Under the pieces are notes generated by a model. That model worked only from the letters and a program-made list of their open reading frames with translations, ran no database searches and was not told where the DNA came from. From Xenopus tropicalis (Eukaryota > Chordata > Amphibia > Anura > Pipidae): 64,000 nucleotides of DNA. Shown here piece by piece: positions 58,049 through 64,000 of this stretch (the stretch's first letter is position 1; the number at the start of each line of letters is the position of its first letter). The stretch covers positions 84,531,410-84,595,409 of the forward strand of contig NC_030683.2 in assembly GCF_000004195.4 (NCBI RefSeq). The letters are read 5' to 3'. The position numbers were made by a program, and so were the translations under genes.

Positions 58049-58717
58049 TGTCACGACTGGTATCCTAAAACTCAGAACAGGCTCTAAGGGTCCGGTCTCG
58101 GCTCACTCTTCCGCCTATAACCGCCGCCTTTCACGTCGGGAGGAGCCCTTCGCTACTCGGATGCCGCCAGGTCTTATTGTGAGAAACCCAAGGAGAGAGT
58201 TCTGAGAAAGCACAGGAACCAATCGTATGACAGGCAGATGGGAAACACTAGAGTAGTCAGGACAGGCCGGGGTCAGCAACAGTCAGGCAGCGCAGCACAG
58301 AATCAGAATCCAGTAGAATAGTCAGGCAGGCAATGGTCGGTCCAGGCAGCAATACGGAAGGTCAAGAACAGGCAAAAAGGTCAATACAGGCAGCAAGCGA
58401 GAGAAGTCAAATACAGGCAAGGTCAGGAACACAGGAGAACAGGAACAGGAATCGCACCCAGGAAATCAGCAAGGAAAACCTACGTTGGGCAACGAATAGA
58501 GCACAGTGAGCGCTTTAAATATTTGAATTTCGCGCCGAAATGACGTCACGCGCGCGCCGGCGACAACGCGAGTGCGCATGCGCGCGCATCAAGAGCGCGC
58601 ATGCGCATAAGGAACAGAGAGAGGCGCGCGCGCCTAGATGATGACGGCGGGCGTCCCCGCACCAGAGGAGGCGGCGGGCGTCCCCGCCGCCCCGCTAGAC
58701 CACCAGGTATCGTTACA
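58049..58717 (-). repeat. 3' LTR of the Ty3 element, 669 bp
   Basis: In element orientation it begins TGTAACGATACC and ends GTCGTGACA (TG...CA ends). It differs from the other LTR at three positions, all transitions, two of them at CpG/CpA sites, and by 4 bp in a GC repeat. The end of the pol frame lies inside its U3. Confidence 0.95.
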
Positions 58718-61700
58718 TTACCCCCCCCTCTAGAGGGGGCCACCGGACCCCTAGGCTTATCAGGGAATCTGGTGTGAAATTGTCGAACAAGACGATCTGC
58801 CCGAACATCAGCAGCTGGGATCCACGACCTCTCTTCAGGGCCATAACCCTTCCAGTGTACCAGGTATTGTAGCCTACCCCTAGAGAGGCGGGAGTCCACT
58901 AACCTCTGTATGAGATATTCGGGCTGTCCCTCAACAGAAACGGGAGGAGGAGGAGACCTCTGCCGAACCACCCTAGCAGGTTTTAATAAGGAAACATGAA
59001 AGGAATTAGAAATTTTGAGTTCGGGAGGAAGCTCTAATCGGACTGTGTTTGGGTTAATAACCTCAGAAATAGAAAAAGGACCAATATATTTGGGTGCAAA
59101 TTTAGAAGAAGAAACCTTAAGAGGAATATTTTTAGAAGAAAGCCAAGCTTTATCACCGACCTGGTATTCTGGCGATGCTTTATGATGCTTATCGAAGGCT
59201 TTCTTTTGAACAGCTACTGCGGTGGATAATGACTTTTGCACCTTTTGCCAAATACTGGAGAACTGATTGACTAAGGAATCAACAGCAGGCACATCAGAGG
59301 AAATGGTAGAGAAAGAGAAAACTCTGGGATGATACCCAAAGACAACGAAAAACGGGGACTCACCAGTGGACGAGTGAGTAGAATTATTGAATGCAAACTC
59401 GGCCCAAGGGAGAAAATCAGCCCAAAGGGATTGGTTACTGGAGACATAGCACCTGAGGTACTGCTCCAGAGACTGATTTGTCCTCTCCGTCTGCCCGTTG
59501 GTCTGTGGATGATAAGCACAGGAGAAGGACAAATCTGTACCCATCAGTAAACAGAAGGCCCGCCAAAATTTTGAGACAAATTGAACCCCTCTATCAGAGA
59601 CAATATTCTGCGGAGCACCATGGAGCCTAAAGATATTAGTCAGAAAATGTTCTGCAAGAGACTTTGCAGATGGGAGGGCGGGGAGGGGAATAAAATGAGA
59701 CATTTTACTAAAGCGATCCACAACCACCCATATGACAGTATTCCCCTTGGAAGGAGGTAAGTCTACAATAAAATCCATGGAAATGTGAGTCCATGGCCTT
59801 TCGGGAATTGGCAAGGATTGCAACAGACCCTGAGACAAGGATCTGGAAGGTTTCGAGCGTTGACAAGTTGGACAGGAATCAACATAGTTACTAACATCTT
59901 GTCTCAGAGTTGGCCACCATAGGGTGCGGGACAAAAGAGAACAGGTTTTAAAACGACCAGGGTGCCCAGCCAACTTAGAATCATGGGCTTCTAAAAAAAC
60001 CGCTTCACGGAGGTTTTCTGGAACAAATAACTTTCCCTGGGGTAGGTTGGAAGGAGAGTGAACCTGGGCCTTAGACAAGGAAGAAAGTAAATCTGGGCTT
60101 AAGGCAGCTATAATCAACTCCTTAGGGACAATAGGGTCGGGTTGACACTTCTCCAGAGGATTGGAATCAAAACTTCTAGACAAGGCATCCGCTTTAACAT
60201 TCTTTTCGCCAGGTCTGTAGGTTATAATAAAATTAAATCGAGAAAAGAATAATGCCCACCTGGCTTGTCTAGGATTTAAGCGTCTAGCGGATTCAATATA
60301 TAGGAGATTCTTGTGGTCAGTGATTACTGTAACTACATGTTTAGCCCCTTCCAAGAGGTGTCTCCATTCTGTGAATGCCAATTTTATGGCCAGTAATTCC
60401 CTATTGCCAATGTCATAATTCTTCTCCGTAGGAGAAAACTTTTTAGAAAAGAAACCACACGGGTGAATCTTATTGGTCACAGGGTGACGTTGAGAGAGGA
60501 TCGCCCCTGCCCCAACTTCAGAAGCATCTACTTCTACCAGAAAAGGGAGGGCAGAATCAGGGTGCAGGAGTACAGAAGCAGAGATAAAAGCTTCTTTTAG
60601 TGATTTGAAGGCTGTTAAAGCCTCTACCGGCCAAATACTTGGGTCAACCCCCTTTTTTGTGAGAGCCGTAATTGGAGCCACTATCGTGGAATAGCTCTTA
60701 ATAAACTGTCTGTAATAATTAGCGAAGCCTAAAAATCTTTGTATGGCCCGCAGAGACAAGGGTTGTACCCAATTTAGGATAGCCTGAACTTTGGCTGGGT
60801 CCATTTCTAAACCTTGATGGAAAATGATAAACCCAAGAAAGTGAACTGAAGAAACTTCAAAGATGCACTTCTCGAATTTAGCATACAAATGATTTTCCCT
60901 TAATCTGCATAAGACCTCCTGAACATGAACACGATGATCAGACAGACCATTAGAATAAATCAAAATATCATCAAGGTAAACTACCACAAAGCGACCCAGA
61001 AGATCGCGGAATATATCATTTACCAGCTCTTGGAAGACAGCAGGAGCATTACATAAGCCGAAGGGCATAACCAGATATTCATAATGCCCATCACGGGTAT
61101 TAAAGGCTGTTTTCCACTCATCCCCTTCCCGGATACGTATTAAATTATATGCACCTCTTAGGTCAAGTTTAGAGAAAATAGTGGCTCCCTTAACCCTATC
61201 AAAGAGCTCAGAAATTAGGGGAAGGGGATAACGGTTTTTGACCGTGATTTTATTTAAACCCCTATAGTCAATACATGGCCTGAGACCCCCATCCTTTTTT
61301 CCCACAAAGAAAAACCCAGCTCCTGCCGGAGAGGTAGAGGGTCTTATAAAACCTCTCTCTAGATTCTCCTTAATATATTCTTCCATAGCCTGAGTTTCAG
61401 GAAGAGACAAGGGGTAAGTTCTACCTCTAGGAGGAGAAGAACCTGGAATCAAATCTATGGCACAATCATAGGATCTATGTGGGGGAAGTGTTTCGGCTGC
61501 TTTTTTAGAAAAGACATCCGCAAAGGCAAAATAAGGAGAAGGTAGCCCCTGTAACGAGGTTGCGGCCAAAATTTGGACAGGCTTCATGCATAAACTCTGA
61601 CAGTCTGTTCCCCACTGAAGAATCTTATTAGCTAGCCAATCAATTTGGGGACTGTGCTTACGCAACCAAGGGAGACCTAAGATCACCGGGGTATTCGGGC

Positions 61701-62044
61701 AATCAATGATAAAAAAGGAAACTTGTTCCACATGGAGAGAACCTATCGACATGGAACAGCTTACGGACTTTAAAGATATAACCCCACGACCTAGGGAAGT
61801 ACCATCAATAGCGATTAACTTGACCGAAGGGACCAAAGGAAGTGTGGGTATAGCGTGTCTACGGGCAAAGTTAACATCTAAAAAGTTCCCTTCTGCCCCA
61901 GAATCAATGAAAGCCAGGCTCTCCACAGTACTCGTATCCCATCCCAAAAGGACCGGAATCATGACTTTAGAGGAACTTTGTTGGGGAGTAGGAATGACAT
62001 TGCCCAAGCAGAACTCCCCAGATCTGCTTAGGCTTTGTCGTTTC
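58546..62044 (-). CDS. pol: Ty3 element Pol polyprotein (PR-RT-RH-IN-chromodomain)
   Basis: Expressed as a Gag-Pol fusion by -1 frameshifting; the open frame extends to an ATG at 62061, the numbering origin (1,171 codons). Protease: FIDSGAEGNF, DSG at 53-55. RT: about 215-385, RPCIDYRGLN, KLDLRGAYN, YLDD at 362-365. RNase H: about 505-630, Asp512, Glu555, Asp582, Asp625. Integrase: HHCC finger His693, His700, Cys730, Cys733; core Asp763, Asp823, Glu859 (35 residues between the last two). GPF motif (KYIGPFSI) near 991. Chromodomain about 1046-1100 with cage residues Tyr1049, Trp1070 and Tyr1073, expected to guide integration to methylated H3K9. Residues after about 1114 are encoded by the 3' LTR, and the stop TGA (58548-58546) lies in the CRE motif. 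All catalytic residues are present. Confidence 0.95.
58718..58731 (-). other. polypurine tract of the Ty3 element
   Basis: In element orientation AGAGGGGGGGGTAA lies directly before the 3' LTR. It is the expected primer for plus-strand DNA synthesis. The pol frame reads through it. Confidence 0.85.
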
Positions 62045-62981
62045 CCGGCCTCTTGGGACAAGTGCTACGAAAATGACCCCGATCCCCACAGTACAAACAC
62101 AACCCGTTAGCCCGTCTACGAACTTTTTCCTCGGCAGATAAGCGGGTAGAACCCAGCTGCATGGGTTCCTCTGAGGGTCTAGAGGAAGTCTGCTCAGGTT
62201 TGAATAAACACTCTGGAGGAGAGGTTTGTGGAGCCACTGCAGGAAGTCTCTCCTGGCGTCTCTCCCTATGCCTCCTATCAATCTGAATGGCAAGGTGCAT
62301 CAGGGAGTCTAGGGAGGATGACGTGGGAAAGTTAACCAAGCTGTCTTTCACAGCGTCAGATAGCCCCACTCTAAATTGACTTCGTAAAGCAGTATCATTC
62401 CACCCTGTTTCAACCGCCCAATGGCGGAATTCCGTACAATAATCCTCGACCCGTCGTTTACCTTGCCGGAGATTGTGAATAGCAGAATCAGCAGAGGCAG
62501 AACGATCAGGATCATCATAGATTAGTGCCATAGCTTTAAAAAAGGAATCAAGGGATGTACGGGCTGGATCAGAGGGAAGTAAGGAAAATGCCCAGAGCTG
62601 TGGATCCCCAGTCAGGAGGGTCATTACAAAATTGACTTTCAACCCCTCGGTAGGAAAGGAACGAGGGAGAAAGCTAAAATACAATTTACATGCTTCCTGG
62701 AAAGCAAAAAATTTATGACGTTCCCCAGAAAATTTTTCAGGAAAAGGAACTTTAGGCTCCACTACATACGTTACCGGAGCAGCGTGAAGAGAACTGCCTC
62801 CAGGAAGAGAAGCCGGAGTAGGAGCAGCAGGCTGTTGTTGGAGCGCATCCAACCTCACGGACAGTCTCTGGAGCCACTGAATAATCTGGTTTTGCTGAGC
62901 TTCTTGTTCCCCAAGACGCTGGAGGAGACTCGCCCGGATATCCTCAGAGGAAAGTGGCGCCGCAGCCCCTTCAGCATCCAT
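62028..62981 (-). CDS. gag: Ty3 element Gag polyprotein
   Basis: 317 residues, starting only 19 nt after the LTR. The N-terminal region (about residues 10-45) is Gln/Leu-rich with coiled-coil character (LLQRLGEQEAQQNQIIQWLQ). A retrotransposon Gag core follows (about 75-250: VPFPEKFSGERHKFFAFQEA, LLTGDPQLWAFSLL, VEDYCTEFRHWAVETGW). A single zinc knuckle lies at 295-308 (CxxCxxxxHxxxxC, CLYCGDRGHFRSTC). This layout is that of sushi-class Gag, the ancestor type of mammalian PEG10 and RTL genes. It forms the capsid particle and binds element RNA. The end overlaps pol at a -1 frameshift site. Undamaged. Confidence 0.93.
   Translation of the reverse strand: MDAEGAAAPLSSEDIRASLLQRLGEQEAQQNQIIQWLQRLSVRLDALQQQPAAPTPASLPGGSSLHAAPVTYVVEPKVPFPEKFSGERHKFFAFQEACKLYFSFLPRSFPTEGLKVNFVMTLLTGDPQLWAFSLLPSDPARTSLDSFFKAMALIYDDPDRSASADSAIHNLRQGKRRVEDYCTEFRHWAVETGWNDTALRSQFRVGLSDAVKDSLVNFPTSSSLDSLMHLAIQIDRRHRERRQERLPAVAPQTSPPECLFKPEQTSSRPSEEPMQLGSTRLSAEEKVRRRANGLCLYCGDRGHFRSTCPKRPGNDKA
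62040..62046 (-). promoter_or_regulatory. -1 ribosomal frameshift heptamer GGGAAAC
   Basis: In element orientation the gag codons read CCG GGA AAC GAC, giving the slippery G GGA AAC. A -1 slip continues as GKRQSLSRSGEF, exactly the start of the pol frame. The same heptamer is known in PEG10. The gag stop TAA follows 15 nt after the heptamer's first base group. A downstream pseudoknot was not tested. Confidence 0.88.
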
Positions 62982-62989
62982 TTCTTCGG

Positions 62990-63000
62990 GCCCAACGTAA
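62990..63000 (-). other. primer-binding site, predicted self-priming
   Basis: The 11 bases directly after the 5' LTR read TTACGTTGGGC in element orientation. They are complementary to GCCCAACGTAG at 63442-63432 in the LTR (10 Watson-Crick pairs and one G-U), the predicted first 11 bases of the RNA. Tf1 of fission yeast and sushi-like elements use such an 11-base self-primer. No tRNA-type TGG starts the site. Confidence 0.75.
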
Positions 63001-63673
63001 TGTCACGACTGGTATCCTAAAACTCAGAACAGGCTCTAAGGGTCCGGTCTCGGCTCACTCTTCCGCCTATAACCGCCGCCTTTCACGTCGGGAGGAGCCC
63101 TTCGCTACTCGGATGCCGCCAGGTCTTATTGTGAGAAACCCAAGGAGAGAGTTCTGAGAAAGCACAGGAACCAATCGTATGACAGGCAGATGGGAAACAC
63201 TAGAGTAGTCAGGACAGGCCGGGGTCAGCAACAGTCAGGCAGCGCAGCACAGAATCAGAATCCAGTAGAATAGTCAGGCAGGCAATGGTCGGTCCAGGCA
63301 GCAATACGGAAGGTCAAGAACAGGCAAAAAGGTCAATACAGGCAGCAAACGAGAGAAGTCAAATACAGGCAAGGTCAGGAACACAGGAGAACAGGAACAG
63401 GAATCGCACCCAGGAAATCAGCAAGGAAAACCTACGTTGGGCAACGAATAGAGCACAGTGAGCGCTTTAAATATTTGAATTTCGCGCCGAAATGACGTCA
63501 CGCGCGCGCCGGCGACAACGCAAGTGCGCATGCGCGCGCATCAAGAGCGCGCATGCGCATAAGGAACAGAGAGAGGCGCGCGCGCGCGCCTAGATGATGA
63601 CGGCGGGCGTCCCCGCACCGGAGGAGGCGGCGGGCGTCCCCGCCGCCCCGCTAGACCACCAGGTATCGTTACA
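63001..63673 (-). repeat. 5' LTR of the Ty3 element, 673 bp
   Basis: The promoter LTR. In element orientation U3 contains the CRE palindrome TGACGTCA (63493-63500), then the TATA-like TATTTAAA (63473-63466), then GCCCAACGTA starting at 63442, 31 nt from the first base of the box. That spacing suggests the transcript starts at about 63442, giving U3 63673-63443 and R/U5 63442-63001. Confidence 0.93.
63442..63500 (-). promoter_or_regulatory. core promoter of the Ty3 element (CRE, TATA, start)
   Basis: TGACGTCA (63493-63500), TATTTAAA (63473-63466) and a predicted start near 63442. The TATA-to-start distance of about 31 nt is the normal eukaryotic spacing. The same motifs are at 58541-58548 and 58514-58521 in the 3' LTR. 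Confidence 0.6.
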
Positions 63674-63678
63674 GTAAG

Positions 63679-64000
63679 GTACACAAATGGAAAATGTACC
63701 AAATCAAATATGGAAAGGTATAAGTGGGTGGATTCCTATGCAAGGCACCGTAAATGCTTTAATGAAGAAAAACTCATTTAGTATAGTTTGTGTTTTTGGG
63801 CCACTTGTGTTAATGTGAGGCAGCGTAGGGCAGTGTACTGTGTAACAATAAGATCTTTCCTGCATGGAATGCAGTTAGTTTGGGGCCTAAAGCAACTTTG
63901 TTACTGCGGAGACAGTCAGATCAGTATATATACTAATGTGCACTGTGAGGTACATACTGGCAGGCCATTTTTGCACCGAAGGATTTGTTTAAAATAGAAT
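63679..64000. other. dixdc1 intron 2, no feature recognised
   Basis: No third dixdc1 exon is recognisable before the window ends. Confidence 0.5.

Larger units (their letters stand above)
58044..63678 (-). mobile_element. full-length Ty3/gypsy chromovirus, with target duplications
   Basis: A complete LTR retrotransposon on the minus strand in intron 2 of dixdc1, antisense to the gene. The element itself is 58049-63673 (5,625 bp), flanked by an exact 5-bp duplication GTAAG (58044-58048 and 63674-63678). Order in its own direction: 5' LTR (63673-63001), primer site, gag, -1 frameshift, pol (protease, RT, RNase H, integrase, chromodomain), polypurine tract, 3' LTR (58717-58049). No stop or frameshift lesion is visible. 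The LTRs differ by three transitions and a 4-bp GC-repeat indel, so the insertion is recent. Gag type, frameshift site and chromodomain place it with vertebrate sushi-like chromoviruses. Confidence 0.95.

Noticed and set aside
59329..59550. Plus-strand open frames across the Ty3 element (also 61706-62110 and 62715-63020)
   Set aside because: They are antisense shadows of the intact gag and pol frames.
62954..63157. Plus-strand open frame into the right LTR; the same C-terminal peptide appears at 57975-58205
   Set aside because: Both arise because the LTR sequence is duplicated; no evidence of an antisense gene.
63788..63997. 69-codon open frame near the right edge, considered as dixdc1 exon 3
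   Set aside because: It has no resemblance to the expected remainder of the CH domain (GEKLSGVQLSP-type sequence) and lacks a matching acceptor phase.

Overview
This window is vertebrate, and the evidence points to a frog of the genus Xenopus. It has short exons with GT-AG introns, and most of the remaining DNA is dispersed repeats. I recognise several repeats as typical of Xenopus from memory: T2-type MITEs with TTAAAGGRR ends, the 'TACAGGTATAGGATCCC' repeat, the 'CTGGCCATACATG' repeat and the 'GGGCTCTGGCACACGGGGAG' MITE. No database was searched. Two host genes lie on the + strand in the same order and direction as human 11q23, c11orf52 followed by dixdc1, which supports the gene calls.

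Layout. 1-1560: internally deleted CR1-type LINE (-). 1561-8176: mostly unassigned, with small palindromic elements. 8177-11959: three exons of c11orf52, including the stop codon; its first exon was not found. 8297-19470: many MITEs and a Tc1-like remnant. 19476-20430: decayed Penelope-like reverse transcriptase. 20505-22055: 5'-truncated L2-type LINE (-). 22275-31000: MITEs, four hAT-type elements with 8-bp target duplications, and elements filled with C-rich minisatellites. 23700-24217: CpG-rich promoter candidate ending in a perfect splice donor. 33701-33790: unannotated exon candidate whose reading phase fits dixdc1 exon 2. 39780-40086: 5' UTR and first coding exon of dixdc1. 40087-57116: a 17-kb intron holding a broken Tc1/mariner transposon, a local duplication, and two inverted hAT copies. 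57117-57246: dixdc1 exon 2, the start of the calponin-homology domain. 58044-63678: in intron 2 and antisense to the gene, a full-length Ty3/gypsy chromovirus that looks intact.

The Ty3 element is the most notable content. It has two LTRs that differ by three substitutions and one 4-bp GC-repeat indel, a 5-bp target duplication (GTAAG), an open gag with a CCHC knuckle, a canonical GGGAAAC -1 frameshift site, and an open pol with protease, RT, RNase H, integrase and chromodomain. It does not show an ordinary tRNA primer site. The first 11 bases after the 5' LTR can pair (10 Watson-Crick pairs plus one G-U) with a segment of the LTR 31 nt downstream of a TATA-like box, which is the expected 5' end of the transcript. 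This is the arrangement of the self-primed Tf1/sushi group.

A second theme is that several unrelated non-autonomous DNA elements carry long C-rich tandem arrays, and two of them share the same internal hairpin with a TGACGTCA core. These arrays produce the long low-complexity open frames in the window, which I do not regard as genes.
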